64,000 bases of DNA from Hymenobacter jeongseonensis (GCF_015694725.1 NZ_JADQDQ010000013.1:32939-96938), one strand, 5' to 3'; positions 35,488-44,929 are shown, counted from the stretch's first letter. Notes: generated by a model not told the origin, from the sequence alone. Program-made: numbers and translations.

Positions 35488-35880
35488 GTAGTGGGCTTTA
35501 GGCCCGAAAGTAAGCAGCGCTCCTTACCCGCACTTTGGGATGGCCCCAGTCCCTTGGCGTCTAAGGGTTCAGCGCCCTCTCAATCTACTAAAAACCCCGT
35601 TTTCAACCTGGAACCGGGGGTTATAATTTGCGGGCTGGCTAGAGGTTATCGTGCTGTGCTGTGTCCTACGTCTATTCCCTCCGCGGCTGCCGAATAATAC
35701 TTCGGTAGTCAAGCTTCGATGATACTGACGCGTGGGTTTTAACAACACGGTTGCAAATCGATTTAGCCCCCCAGCTATTCTCATCCGCCGAATGAGTAGT
35801 TTATTTTCTGTATAGATTTGAGCTTACTACAGCTTCAGTCTTCTTTACTCGAAAAGTCTCGGCCATTAGCATCCATTTGG
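35488..35880 (+). other. intergenic region with hairpin at 35591-35622
   Basis: Divergent region between the polymerase-like gene (minus) and the DUF262 gene (plus). It contains a stem AACCCCGTT / AACCGGGGGTT at 35591-35622; on the minus strand this is followed by a T-run, so it could stop transcription heading left. Base composition drops sharply around 35.7 kb, marking the start of an AT-rich module. Confidence 0.35.
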
Positions 35881-37125
35881 ATGTTCCAGAAACTACTAAA
35901 CAGCTTTGAAATGAATCCCGAAGGGTCTCCTATGCCAACTGTGTCACCTACTGAACAGGATATGTGGGTGAGAACACCTAAGTCCCGTCCTGCAAAGCTC
36001 TCTGATGAACAGATAAATTCTAAGTATGACTTGAAAGCTGAACGAATTGTCACAGAAACAAACCGCGAAAAGCTTCAAAACTTCTATGAATCTCTGTTGC
36101 GACCGGGTTACATGGACCCGCGGCCACTGTATCAAAGGCGCCAAAGGTGGGATGCAGAAAGGCAGTCCAAGCTTATTGAATCGTTGCTTATAAATATCCC
36201 TATACCACCCTTGTTTGTGTATGAGACAAGGCCGAACGTGTATGAGGTTATGGATGGACAACAACGGATATCAGCAATTCGGGCATTTTATTCCAATGAC
36301 CTTGTATTAGAAAAGCTAGACCGTTGGCCTGAGTTGAATGGACGTACTTACAACAAATTGCCTGAACGTATAAAGGCTGGAATTGATAGACGGTCCATTT
36401 CGTGGATAACAGTCTTACATGAGTCCGCAGAGAGCGATGAGGATGCCCTAATATTAAAACAACTTGTTTTCGAGCGACTCAATACGGGTGGGGTGAAGCT
36501 CAGCAATCAAGAAATAAGGAATTCGCTATATCAAGGCCCTTTTAATAAAATGTTACAACGGCTTAGCCGGAACCAGGCATTTAGAGAAGCGTGGGATATA
36601 CCCCCATTTACTGAAAAGGAACTCAAAGAGACACCAGATGAACTACTGGATAACAAGTTCTACCTACAACTGGATGATATAGAACTCATCTTACGATTTT
36701 TCGCATTAAGACATGCTGAAAATTATCAGCGAGGAATGCAGGGGTTTTTAGATTTATACATGCTAAGAGCTAGGGCATTTAATGAAGAGGATATACTGTT
36801 TTTAGAAGGCATGTTCAATCGCGTGATGGATATAGCTTCGGGTATTTATGGAAATAAGTTATTCATTCCATTCATCCCTAAAAAAGATGGCTGGGGTTTG
36901 TCTCCCCAAAAAGCATACACAGATGCGATAATGGTGGGTCTCTCAAACTTTCTTGATAAGAAGGATGAGCTTTGGGATAAAAAAGACCTGATACTGGATG
37001 CAACCAAGCAACTTTTTAAAGAGGACTCAGCTGGCGTTTTAACGGGCCGTGGCAACACAAAAAAGGATGTTCTAGCGCGTATCGAGCTTGTGCGTGGCAT
37101 GTATCAAAGCATTCTAGCCGTATAG
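35881..37125 (+). CDS. DUF262 (GmrSD N-terminal / ParB-like) protein
   Basis: I start it at ATG 35881 (414 residues); a TTG at 35818 is possible. The DUF262 signature is clear: a Tyr/Arg-rich strand YQRRQRWDAERQSKLIESLL, IPIPPLFVYE, then VMDGQQRISAIRAFY with the DGQQR catalytic/nucleotide-binding motif, and later LKQLVFERLNTGGVKLSNQE. DUF262 is the NTPase/nuclease half of GmrSD restriction enzymes; stand-alone forms like this often pair with HEPN proteins. The next gene begins 2 bp later and carries the HEPN motif. AT-rich composition differs from the surroundings. Likely part of a two-gene defence or toxin-antitoxin unit. Confidence 0.8.
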   Translation: MFQKLLNSFEMNPEGSPMPTVSPTEQDMWVRTPKSRPAKLSDEQINSKYDLKAERIVTETNREKLQNFYESLLRPGYMDPRPLYQRRQRWDAERQSKLIESLLINIPIPPLFVYETRPNVYEVMDGQQRISAIRAFYSNDLVLEKLDRWPELNGRTYNKLPERIKAGIDRRSISWITVLHESAESDEDALILKQLVFERLNTGGVKLSNQEIRNSLYQGPFNKMLQRLSRNQAFREAWDIPPFTEKELKETPDELLDNKFYLQLDDIELILRFFALRHAENYQRGMQGFLDLYMLRARAFNEEDILFLEGMFNRVMDIASGIYGNKLFIPFIPKKDGWGLSPQKAYTDAIMVGLSNFLDKKDELWDKKDLILDATKQLFKEDSAGVLTGRGNTKKDVLARIELVRGMYQSILAV

Positions 37126-37127
37126 AT

Positions 37128-38171
37128 ATGCTCTCTGTAGGACTTGAGAATCTCCGAAAAAATATAACTCAGTTACAGTTAATAGCCCAGGTTAACGAAA
37201 ATATTCGCAAGCATTTTGCAGAAGACGGTGATTTAACTCAATCTGCAATAAAAATAGGTGCTTCAAACTATCTTGCTGCTCAAAATATATTGCCCTCACA
37301 ACTGCGGTGGCGCATTAATGATTACAGCGCGTTTGTAACACAGCTTTATGCTCTGTACGAAACATTTGTTTTTGATTTAATTCGGCAGTGGTTGGGAAGC
37401 CTACAAAGAATATTTCCTGATTGGAATGATTTGCCGCCGAAAGTCGGTGCGAATTATCGCTATGGTATTGGGGGCCTTTTACAACGATTCGGGGGGGCAA
37501 GGACAGAGCACCTAACCGAACTATCGCTTATTGAAGGACTATACGCAGGGTTATCAGGTAATGGAAAGTACTCATTTATATCCGAAGCCTTTTCTGATGG
37601 ATTACCTAACTTGCGCCATAACGAGCTAATTAGTTTGTTTGCAAAAGTTGGGCTTGCTGAAGTGGCACCGTGGCTTAATGATAGTAGTTCCCAACTAGGA
37701 TTAATGTGTTCAGCCGAATCGTACAGCGTTGAAGGACAAATAAAAAATTTTATTAGCTATAGAAATGACTGTGCTCATGGGCCTATTGGGGTAGATGACC
37801 TTTTAGGAATGAGTGAACTGCTTGCTTTAGGTGACTTTATCTTTCTCCTTTGCGAGACGCTTGTTCAATTTGTGCAATGGAATATTTGCGAACAGGATAA
37901 GAGTCAGACGTTCTGTGTTCATCTAGGCAATGTTACAGAGTATTTTAAGCAAGCAAATGCTCTGATACTTACGACTAATTCAAATGAAATAAAAGTTGGC
38001 GAATGGGTTGCCGTGAAAAGCAGTTTGCGGTGCAACTATGCACATGTGACCTCCTTGCGGGTCAATAATGTTACTGTACAAACTGTAAACCCTAAATCAG
38101 GAGATGAAGTGGGCGTTATGTTAAGCAATGGCGCTAAGATTGGAGCTGAAATTTTCAAATTTAATATTTAG
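37128..38171 (+). CDS. HEPN-domain protein paired with DUF262 (putative RNase)
   Basis: 347 residues, starting 2 bp after the DUF262 stop. Helical N-terminal two-thirds; near residue 211 it has FISYRNDCAHGPIG, an R-x4-H motif (RNDCAH) characteristic of HEPN ribonucleases, followed by a long hydrophobic helix ALGDFIFLLCETLVQFVQW as in MAE_28990/MAE_18760-like HEPN families. The C-terminal 80 residues form a small strand-rich domain (GEWVAVKSSLRCNYAHVTSL). A role as an RNA-cleaving effector controlled by the DUF262 partner is likely from the families; which phage or signal triggers it is unknown. Confidence 0.72.
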   Translation: MLSVGLENLRKNITQLQLIAQVNENIRKHFAEDGDLTQSAIKIGASNYLAAQNILPSQLRWRINDYSAFVTQLYALYETFVFDLIRQWLGSLQRIFPDWNDLPPKVGANYRYGIGGLLQRFGGARTEHLTELSLIEGLYAGLSGNGKYSFISEAFSDGLPNLRHNELISLFAKVGLAEVAPWLNDSSSQLGLMCSAESYSVEGQIKNFISYRNDCAHGPIGVDDLLGMSELLALGDFIFLLCETLVQFVQWNICEQDKSQTFCVHLGNVTEYFKQANALILTTNSNEIKVGEWVAVKSSLRCNYAHVTSLRVNNVTVQTVNPKSGDEVGVMLSNGAKIGAEIFKFNI

Positions 38172-38212
38172 AACATGTTAAGAAATAGAGTTCAAAACCC
38201 AAAAAAAGCTTT

Positions 38213-38836
38213 ATGAGAAAAATATTTATCCTTTTGCTGGCAATTTTAACTTTAGCGGGATGCAATAATAAACATCCTGAAACAATTTATGGTATCAAGT
38301 TAGGTTACCCTGCAGAAAGTGAAATAAATAAGGCTATTAAAGAAGGGGATTTGGTTCCATCTGAAGCTGGTAACATAATGACTCTTTCCAATAGCGCAAA
38401 GGGGTCAGTGTTTTATAATACCTACACTGATACCGAAGGGGAGAAAATGCTGGAAAGTGTAAATATTAAATTTTATACCAAAGGCCTTTTCTCGCTTCGT
38501 GCCGGTGAAGGCGTCCATTATCTTAATTTCAAGGTCAATGAAGAAGACAAAAACTTTATTGTTGATAGTTATTTTAAGAAATATGGGGCAATTGCAAAAG
38601 AAGAATTGAAAAGCGACGCCTCCTACTCCGACGAAACTGAGGGCAGATATTATACTGTTAATATAAATGAGGGTGAGTCCGTCTATAGCTATTATTGGAT
38701 TGAAAAAAATAGGGTCATAAACCTAACAATCTTTAATGATATGTGTGATGCGAATTATTACTTTAGGAGTGAATATTCAAAAGAATTGCATTCGACAATT
38801 GACAAAACGCTTAATGATAAAAGGCAGGATTTCTAA
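38213..38836 (+). CDS. lipoprotein, unknown function
   Basis: 207 residues with a textbook lipoprotein signal (FILLLAILTLAGCNN, lipobox LAGC). The mature protein is acidic and mixed alpha/beta, with no recognised motif. It lies 41 bp after the HEPN gene, shares its AT-rich composition, and may have arrived with it. Probably anchored to the outer or inner membrane facing the periplasm. Confidence 0.6.
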   Translation: MRKIFILLLAILTLAGCNNKHPETIYGIKLGYPAESEINKAIKEGDLVPSEAGNIMTLSNSAKGSVFYNTYTDTEGEKMLESVNIKFYTKGLFSLRAGEGVHYLNFKVNEEDKNFIVDSYFKKYGAIAKEELKSDASYSDETEGRYYTVNINEGESVYSYYWIEKNRVINLTIFNDMCDANYYFRSEYSKELHSTIDKTLNDKRQDF

Positions 38837-38894
38837 AAGAGTGCTGAAACTATCAATCTACAATTGTACAACCTAAAAGAATTAACCAAGAGCA

Positions 38895-39230
38895 TGATGA
38901 CGGCCACTTGGACCTTGCTGCACTTGCGCCGCTTGGCCTCGTCGTAGCCCGCCCGGTGCCCGCTCATGGACGTGCTTTGCAAGGTGCGCGAATCGAAAAC
39001 CACGGCGCTTGGGTCCGCCGCCCGGGCCTCGTTCAGGCGCAGCACCTCGCGCAAATCCTCGGTCAAGCCCACGAACACGCGGGCGCCGCGCCAGCGCGCC
39101 CACTGCTGGTAGCACGTGGCCCAAGGCGGCAAATTGTGCGCACCACATAGCGCAAAGCGTTTAACAGTTCACGCAAAGCGTATTGCCGTTGGCCCGCATC
39201 CTCACGCACCAGAAAAATACGGCACCGCCT
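38895..39230 (-). pseudogene. IS5-family transposase relic
   Basis: Two frames, read together, give the start of an IS5-type transposase: QRQYALRELLNALRYVVRT (frame ending near 39133) and PPWATCYQQWARW...LRLNEARAADPSAVVFDSR...GHRAGYDEAKRRKCSKVQVAV (frame from 39132 down). About ten residues normally between RT and PPW are missing, which causes the frameshift. The coding match stops abruptly near 38895 and the catalytic C-terminal half is absent, so this is a dead fragment. Confidence 0.65.
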
Positions 39231-39457
39231 TAGCTTCGGTGCAAGCTCACCAAGTAGCACCATTTGTACACGCGGTAGCGCCAGAAGAAGAACAGCATCA
39301 AGGCAGGGTGCAGCAGCACGAAGAGCAACACATTGAGTTGCTGGTAGGAGATATGAGGCAAGTGGGCAGTGACGACCATCAGGCGCACACAGACCCAGAA
39401 GGTGAAATCCATGACAGGGAGGTCGGAAAAAGCGCGGATGCGAGCGTGGGCACTCAT
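39230..39457 (-). CDS. possible small membrane protein
   Basis: A 75-residue frame from ATG 39457 with two hydrophobic stretches (MDFTFWVCVRLMVVTAHL and LNVLLFVLLHPALMLFFFW) and basic flanks, the profile of a small two-helix membrane protein. It abuts the IS5 relic, so it may be an old gene fragment rather than an intact gene. No family recognised. Confidence 0.35.
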   Translation of the reverse strand: MSAHARIRAFSDLPVMDFTFWVCVRLMVVTAHLPHISYQQLNVLLFVLLHPALMLFFFWRYRVYKWCYLVSLHRS

Positions 39458-39866
39458 TCCAAACGGGCCTTTCATTGGTTTCGGGGAGCGATGCCGAACA
39501 CGTCGCTTCTCGTAATACATAGATGGCTACCACGACGTTTTGCTGCTCGACTTGGCCAGCTTGATGGCTAGGTTCGCTTGTTGTCATCTTCTACGTCGAG
39601 GGCACCTTGAGCCTTGGCATCAACGGGCCGGGGGTGCCGCAAGTGGCCGGATTAAGGCCCTGGGTTGCGCTTCCATCTACCTGTACCAACGCGAAAAAAA
39701 TTGGAAATTTTTCCACGGCTTGTATGCACGAGCCCAGATACCAAGACAGGAACATCCCCCGGGCCTCGAAGCGAAACGGCGACACCCCCGCCTCGACGAG
39801 AGAACATACCAACTACCCAGGTGGGTCAGTCCAAATCTCACCAGTTTAAATTCATCAGATGCACTC

Positions 39867-40766
39867 ATGAACATCCAACAATCATCACGAACAAGGTGCC
39901 GAATCCGGCTCCTGCTCCAAGGCCCGAGCGGCTCCGGCAAATCTCTCGGCTCGCTGCTTATCGCCAGCGGCCTAACGGCGGGTCACTGGCCCAACATCGT
40001 CGTCATTGACACCGAGTACGGCTCGAGCCATCTCTACGCCGAGCAAGGCCCGTATCGTGTGCTCACGCTCGAGGCTCCGCACACCCCGGAGCGCTACATC
40101 CAAGCCATTGAGGCCTGCGAAGCGGCCGGAGCGGAAGTCATCATCCTCGACTCGCTGACCCACGAGTGGGAAAACCTGCTTGACTACCACGCCAACCTGC
40201 CCGGCAACTCCTTCACGGCCTGGAGCAAGGTGACGCCACGACACAACGCCCTCATCAGCCGGATGCTTACCTCCTCGGCCCACGTCATCGCGACGGTCAG
40301 AGCGAAGACCGAGTACGTGCTAGCCGACAAGAATGGCAAGCAGGTGCCTGAGAAGGTCGGTATGAAAGCCATCCAGCGCGATGGCCTTGATTACGAGTTT
40401 GACCTGGTGCTTGAGCTCGACCGCGCCTATAACGCTACCGCCACGAAGGATCGGACCCGACTCTTCGCTGGCCAACTCCCTTTCCGACCAGGGTCAGCGA
40501 CGGGCGAAGCCTTGTTGGGCTGGTGCCAGGCTGGCACCGAGCCCCCTCTCCCTCCCACCCCTACAGCCAGCCAGCAGCTCGTTTCCGAATGCGAGAGCCT
40601 GGCCGCCTTGGCTGAACTCTACTACACCCTCACGCCCGAACTACAGGCTGCGCTGAAACCGGATTTTCAGCAGCGCAAGCACCAGCTACTTACGCTTCCA
40701 ATTACCCAATTTTCCTCATCCCAAACCCAATCACAATACCATGGAAACCTCCCTCATGCGGCTTAG
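39867..40766 (+). CDS. RecA-like AAA ATPase (Sak4-like, phage/mobile-element recombination)
   Basis: I start at ATG 39867 (299 residues); the longer upstream frame has no protein-like sequence. Walker A LQGPSGSGKSLGSL lies near residue 16 and a Walker B-type strand AEVIILDSLTHEWEN near 95. The features IVVIDTEYGSSHLYAEQ and VIATVRAKTEYVL near 140 match the RecA-like single-strand annealing or loading ATPases of phages and mobile elements (AAA_24/Sak4 group). It probably assists recombination or replication of the element. Its last codons overlap the DUF3871 gene by 26 bp, so the two are coupled. Confidence 0.7.
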   Translation: MNIQQSSRTRCRIRLLLQGPSGSGKSLGSLLIASGLTAGHWPNIVVIDTEYGSSHLYAEQGPYRVLTLEAPHTPERYIQAIEACEAAGAEVIILDSLTHEWENLLDYHANLPGNSFTAWSKVTPRHNALISRMLTSSAHVIATVRAKTEYVLADKNGKQVPEKVGMKAIQRDGLDYEFDLVLELDRAYNATATKDRTRLFAGQLPFRPGSATGEALLGWCQAGTEPPLPPTPTASQQLVSECESLAALAELYYTLTPELQAALKPDFQQRKHQLLTLPITQFSSSQTQSQYHGNLPHAA

Positions 40767-41769
40767 CGCCCCCACTCATCCGATGCACATTGCCCGCGAG
40801 GCCGATTCGAGAGAGTCGGCCTCGTTCGATTTTCAGGCTCCGGCTGAATCAACTTCGCGGGCCTTCATCGAGGCCAACACCGTCTCCAGCAGCTTCGCCG
40901 AGATTCGGCGCGACCACATCATTCCCGTGTTCGTGAAGGACAACGAGCCACTCATAAGCCAGTCCGACTTCATCCAGGTCACCGCCGAAGCCGTGCGCGA
41001 GGTATTCCGTGGCGAGCAGATTCTAGCACCTCAGGTGCGGGTGTCGCACCCCATCAAGGGCCGCATCCCCGAGGCTAAGGACAAGCCCGCCGCCCAGCTT
41101 CACGATTGGGAGCGCACTATCTACTACGAGCGAATGATGTTCTGCATCGAAGTCCCGACTCTGTTCGAAACCGTCGGCGGCAACCCGCTCACGCTGGTGG
41201 TCGGGGGGGTGAAGGCGTACAACCTCGACAGCCTTTACAACCGCAAGGGCGCTGTTGAGCACTTCAAGCTGTTCATCGGCTTTGAGAATCTCGTTTGTAC
41301 CAACCTCTGCGTCCGAAGCGACGGATACGCCGGCGATGTGCGGGCAAGCAGTCTGGAGCAGCTCCAAAAAGCCATTCTAAGCCTCTTGCGCAGCTACGAC
41401 CCGCGCCGCCACCTGCGCCAGATGCAGGCCCTCACCGAGTACTCGCTCACCGAGCACCAGTTTGCCCAGCTCGTCGGCCGCTGCCGCCTCTACCAGCACC
41501 TTCCGGTTGCGGTCAAGGCGAACATTCCAGCCCTGCTCTATGGCGACCAGCAACTCGCCGCGGTGTGCAAGGACTACTACCGCGACAAGAGCTTCTGCCG
41601 CGACGAAAACGGTGACATATCGCTCTGGAAGGCATATAACTTGTTCACAGGCGTGAACAAGAGTACATACATCGACCAATTCCTCGACCGCAGCGTCAAT
41701 GCTTTGGACTTCGCTGCGCAGGTGCAGGACGCGCTGGAAGGGCAAAGCGCCAGCTGGTACCTTCGCTAG
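40741..41769 (+). CDS. DUF3871 family protein
   Basis: 342 residues, overlapping the ATPase gene by 26 bp. The sequence is typical of DUF3871, a family found in mobile elements of Bacteroidota: DHIIPVFVKDNEPLISQSDF near residue 60, SHPIKGRIPEAKDKPA near 100, YNLDSLYNRKGAVEHFKLFI near 160, and ALTEYSLTEHQFAQLVGRCR near 225. No known enzyme motif. The coupling to a RecA-like ATPase suggests a part in DNA processing or copying of the element. A terminator follows 18 bp after the stop. Confidence 0.75.
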   Translation: METSLMRLSAPTHPMHIAREADSRESASFDFQAPAESTSRAFIEANTVSSSFAEIRRDHIIPVFVKDNEPLISQSDFIQVTAEAVREVFRGEQILAPQVRVSHPIKGRIPEAKDKPAAQLHDWERTIYYERMMFCIEVPTLFETVGGNPLTLVVGGVKAYNLDSLYNRKGAVEHFKLFIGFENLVCTNLCVRSDGYAGDVRASSLEQLQKAILSLLRSYDPRRHLRQMQALTEYSLTEHQFAQLVGRCRLYQHLPVAVKANIPALLYGDQQLAAVCKDYYRDKSFCRDENGDISLWKAYNLFTGVNKSTYIDQFLDRSVNALDFAAQVQDALEGQSASWYLR

Positions 41770-41787
41770 ACACCTTGCTTCCAGGAC

Positions 41788-41826
41788 CCCATCCAGGCAT
41801 TAATATGCTTGGATGGGTTTATTTTC
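41788..41826 (+). terminator. hairpin terminator after DUF3871 gene
   Basis: A 13-bp stem CCCATCCAGGCAT / ATGCTTGGATGGG with one G-T pair and a TAAT loop, followed by TTTATTTTC. It ends the ATPase-DUF3871 transcript. Confidence 0.75.
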
Positions 41827-42004
41827 AAGCGGTTATATTATAATGGCGTATCAGTAATTCAATTGATTGGCTTGGGGCTGCGTCTCTTGGTGATAGAGCG
41901 TAGCCTGAGTTGGAGTGCCCGCTACAAAAGCTTAACCTACGACGATGACCGACCGTCTGTCAACTTGCAATAACTCCACAGATTGATAATATTGATAATA
42001 CCGT

Positions 42005-42949
42005 CTAGATATTTTCAATCAAAGACTTACCGATAACTTGTTCAATTTGGTGAAGGGGCTTGGCAGCCTTTACAGAACCCATTTGTACAGCTAGTTGCAA
42101 ATCCACACGAGCTGCTTCTGCAAGTCCTAGGCGAGAATGCAAAAGCCCACGATAATAGTAGTAGGAAGCAGGGTCGTCACATCCACTCTTGTTTTTATTT
42201 TTTTCGAGTATGCGTATTGCACGGTTAAAATCATTATAAGATTTTTCAAAGTCACCTACCGCATAGTAAAGCTGTCCTCTTGAACCGTAAAAAGTATCAT
42301 CATTTTGCTGCAATGAAATTGCATGATTGAGCAAAGGCAATGCCTCATAATACTTGCCTAATTCCATTAGAGAAAAAGCTTTATTATTTAAAACTAAAGC
42401 AAAACTCGGGTATTTCGGATGGTTGTAATCTTCTCTGTTAATGATTTCGTCGTAATCCCTGATAGCACTAATTCTATTATTTACAGAGCCATAAAGCCTT
42501 GCTCTTGCAAAGTAATTACTGTACGAGGTTGGGTCAAGCTGAACACACTTGGTCATGTCAGCAATCGCCTTATCGTATTTTTTCAAATGCGCATAACACT
42601 GACTTCTATACCAGTACCCATCAATACTGTCAGGAGCGATACTAATTGTCTTTTGATAAAACTTTATTGCCGCATCATATTTTCTTTCATTATGGAGCGA
42701 TTGAGCATATAAGATATAAGCTTGATAATTCTCATCATCATACTTAATCGCGTCTAAAAGTCGGTCCGTGTCTGCAGTCGCACCCTTATCATATCCCTGG
42801 GGATAATTGCGTATATTTTCAACTGACTGTAAATAGTCCGCCACCTCGTCATTAGCTAAACTAGTTCGGATAAGTGATGTTGCTATGAACGCGATAAACC
42901 CCAAGAGCATTGTTAAAGCAATCACAATTATTATTTTACGTCTTGACAT
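42005..42949 (-). CDS. membrane-anchored TPR-repeat protein
   Basis: 314 residues. A single N-terminal membrane helix (IIIVIALTMLLGFIAFIATS) is followed by at least five tetratricopeptide repeats from about residue 75 to 290, recognisable by the W/Y-x2-G/A-Y-A-P-like spacing in YDAAIKFYQKTISIAPDSID, YDKAIADMTKCVQLDPTSYS, YYEALPLLNHAISLQ and FEKSYNDFNRAIRILEK. TPRs bind protein partners, so this is a scaffold on the outer face of the inner membrane or in the cytoplasm depending on topology. AT-rich compared with neighbours. No functional link is visible. Confidence 0.7.
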   Translation of the reverse strand: MSRRKIIIVIALTMLLGFIAFIATSLIRTSLANDEVADYLQSVENIRNYPQGYDKGATADTDRLLDAIKYDDENYQAYILYAQSLHNERKYDAAIKFYQKTISIAPDSIDGYWYRSQCYAHLKKYDKAIADMTKCVQLDPTSYSNYFARARLYGSVNNRISAIRDYDEIINREDYNHPKYPSFALVLNNKAFSLMELGKYYEALPLLNHAISLQQNDDTFYGSRGQLYYAVGDFEKSYNDFNRAIRILEKNKNKSGCDDPASYYYYRGLLHSRLGLAEAARVDLQLAVQMGSVKAAKPLHQIEQVIGKSLIENI

Positions 42950-43138
42950 TTGTTCAAAAGAAATTTAGTTACCCGGACAAAGCTAACATTATTGTGCATA
43001 AATGGAAAGCCCTACCAGTAGAAGTTATTGAATTTTACCAATATTTTTAAACATCTTCAGGAGAGGGGGCGGGGGTGTGGTTTACACGGAAGACCTTTAC
43101 GAATTCACGAACTTCACCACACCGCCATCTAGAGCCTG

Positions 43139-43360
43139 TTATTGTGTTAGCATGGCTAATTGCTTAGCTAGATCAAGTACCGTGTCTACAGCACGCGCTT
43201 GTAAATCAGGCGGGTACCCGTATTTATTCAAAACACGCTTCACCAAACGGCGCAGGTTGGCTTGTGCACTTTCCTTCATCTTCCAGTCTATAGCGGTATT
43301 CTTGCGAACAATGTCCACTAGCTCACGGGCAATGATACGCAGCTTATCGTCGCCCATCAC
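43139..43360 (-). pseudogene. hsdR: hsdR 3' fragment (type I restriction subunit C-terminus)
   Basis: The 73 residues (MGDDKLRIIARELVDIVRKN, then ANLRRLVKRVLNKYGYPPD) match the extreme C-terminal region of type I restriction subunits (DUF3387-like). The helicase and nuclease parts are absent, and the 5' side joins directly to an hsdM fragment in another frame. A relic left by a deletion that removed the rest of hsdM, hsdS and most of hsdR. Confidence 0.65.
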
Positions 43361-43364
43361 CTAG

Positions 43365-43943
43365 TTGTACAATGCTGGCAGGAGTGTAGAACTGCCTGCC
43401 TTTCTTGCCCTCAGCATCGGCAAATTGGCCGAGGAAGTATTCGTACACACGGCCCAGCAAGTACTTGCTCATGTGCCCGCTGCCCCCATGCTGATGGTGC
43501 CGATAAGCTGGCCCAGCCGCATCTTGTCCAGCGTAGGCCGACCGTAAATTTTGGGAAGTATGCCCTTCAGTCGGGCGTTATCGCGCTCGATGGCTTCCAT
43601 TGCTTCGTCCAGTTCGGTGCCGATGGTCGGCAGCTTGGCGTGGCTTTGCAGGTGCTTACAGCGGGCCGCTGGGGGTACGTAGTACACGTTCTCGTGTGTA
43701 CTCGTCACGGTCTTCCAGCGTGCCGTAGCGGGCTTCTGGCTCGGCCACGTAGTAGTCGCTTTTGGGGTCGCTCAACTCCTGGTCGAGCTGTTGGTGCCGG
43801 GCCTCGAAGGCATCGAAAATGTATTTGAGGAAAATCAAGCCGAGAACAACGTGCTTGTATTCGGCGGCATCCATGTTGGCGCGCAGCTTGTCGGCGGCGC
43901 TCCAGAGTGTTTTCTCCAGTTGGGTATAGGTTATAAAAAGCAT
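43365..43943 (-). pseudogene. hsdM: hsdM 5' fragment, frameshifted (type I methyltransferase)
   Basis: From 43943 downwards the sequence encodes the N-terminal domain of a type I methyltransferase (QLEKTLWSAADKLRANMDAA, YKHVVLGLIFLKYIFDAF). The frame breaks near 43690, after DRDEYTRE, and resumes as ENVYYVPPAARC and KILPKIYGRPTLDKMRLGQL in a second frame, then as SKYLLGRVYEYFLGQFAD and RQFYTPASIVQL in a third. The AdoMet-binding NPPF motif is missing because the sequence then jumps to hsdR. Not functional. Confidence 0.75.
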
Positions 43944-44136
43944 GCCCGGAAACCGTCAGTTTGGTTACCGGGCATGCAATATAAGGTTTCCGGCCCCTCA
44001 GCGGAGGTTAGCGGCAAAGTCAAGCTGATGCAAAATGAGAAGCTATGGCTTTATAGCAACTTCAGCAATTATCGGAATGGGGCGATAAGCTGCTTTTGAG
44101 TGGCGAGTGGCCGGGTCCCCTAATGGTTCAATAGGG

Positions 44137-44487
44137 TCAGAACGGAAACTGCTCCAGCCCATCCTGCTCATCCGGTTTATACCGGATGGGTTTCACCCGC
44201 CGCTGGAATATGGCCCGGACTACCCTGGACGGAGGCGCAAGAAGATAACTGAACTCTGGCAGCAAAGAAAACGGCTTTGGAAATACCTCCCCCAAGCCTT
44301 CTATTTCACACTCCCGGAGCCCGCAGCCTAAAAATCTGTAGGCCTTGCCATTTACCTGAAATTGCTGCCCCCTTATCATTGGATACCCGTGAACCGGACA
44401 CTCCCAACGGCCGAGTCGCCAGAGGCGAACCAGTATGCTGGGCTCCATTGCCGCGGGTGCTTTCTTCCCGACTGGCTTAGCGTCCAT
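44137..44487 (-). CDS. hypothetical 116-aa basic protein
   Basis: I start at ATG 44487, which overlaps the preceding gene by 11 bp and gives 116 residues (MDAKPVGKKAPA...). It contains WECPVHGYPM and FLGCGLRECEIEGLG, with two Cys pairs that could bind a metal, and is rich in Arg/Lys at the C-terminus. No family recognised. Its overlap with the upstream gene suggests translational coupling. Confidence 0.5.
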   Translation of the reverse strand: MDAKPVGKKAPAAMEPSILVRLWRLGRWECPVHGYPMIRGQQFQVNGKAYRFLGCGLRECEIEGLGEVFPKPFSLLPEFSYLLAPPSRVVRAIFQRRVKPIRYKPDEQDGLEQFPF

Positions 44488-44929
44488 TTTCGGTGGTGTT
44501 TTCGTTCGAGAAGAAGGTTTGCGGCGACGGCTCAGAATCTGTGCCGTCGCCCGGAACATACGGGCGCTGCTCACCGGGGCCAGGTTCAACGACTGAGCGC
44601 TGGTAATCGTCGTAAAGCCTCCTGGCCGTTTCGAAATGAGCGACAATGGCCTGTTCCACATCCGAGACAGGAATATTGAGCCGCTGCCCCAGCTCCGCTT
44701 GTGAAAAAAATTTCCGCAACCACCGTTCCTGGCCCAAGAACACATCTTCGGCTGAAAAAGGGGGAAGAGGGTTCATCGGCCCGCCAAAGAAGCGCTCAAA
44801 CATGGAACGCGGGCTTTGTTCCTCAGGCCAAGAAGCGCTTGGCCGGCTTACTTCCGGATTTTCAGGAAGGACAAACAAGTCAGTAAAGGTCGGGGCATAA
44901 TATGCGCCCTGTTTCTCGATGGTTTTCAT
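44477..44929 (-). CDS. hypothetical 150-aa protein
   Basis: I start at ATG 44929 (MKTIEKQGAYYAPTF...), giving 150 residues; the upstream extension is unlikely. The centre has FFSQAELGQRLNIPVSDVEQ, which has the spacing of a helix-turn-helix, then a helix ETARRLYDDYQRS and a disordered acidic C-terminus. Possibly a DNA-binding or excisionase-like accessory protein of the element. Coupled to the downstream 116-aa gene. No family recognised. Confidence 0.5.
   Translation of the reverse strand: MKTIEKQGAYYAPTFTDLFVLPENPEVSRPSASWPEEQSPRSMFERFFGGPMNPLPPFSAEDVFLGQERWLRKFFSQAELGQRLNIPVSDVEQAIVAHFETARRLYDDYQRSVVEPGPGEQRPYVPGDGTDSEPSPQTFFSNENTTENGR

Noticed and set aside
39063..39587. A 174-residue minus-strand frame over the transposase relic
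   Set aside because: Only its last 30 residues match a transposase; the rest is a shadow of the small membrane frame and non-coding sequence.
39540..39866. Upstream extension of the RecA-like ATPase frame
   Set aside because: The first 109 codons lack any pattern and include transposase-adjacent debris; the homologous part starts at MNIQQSS.
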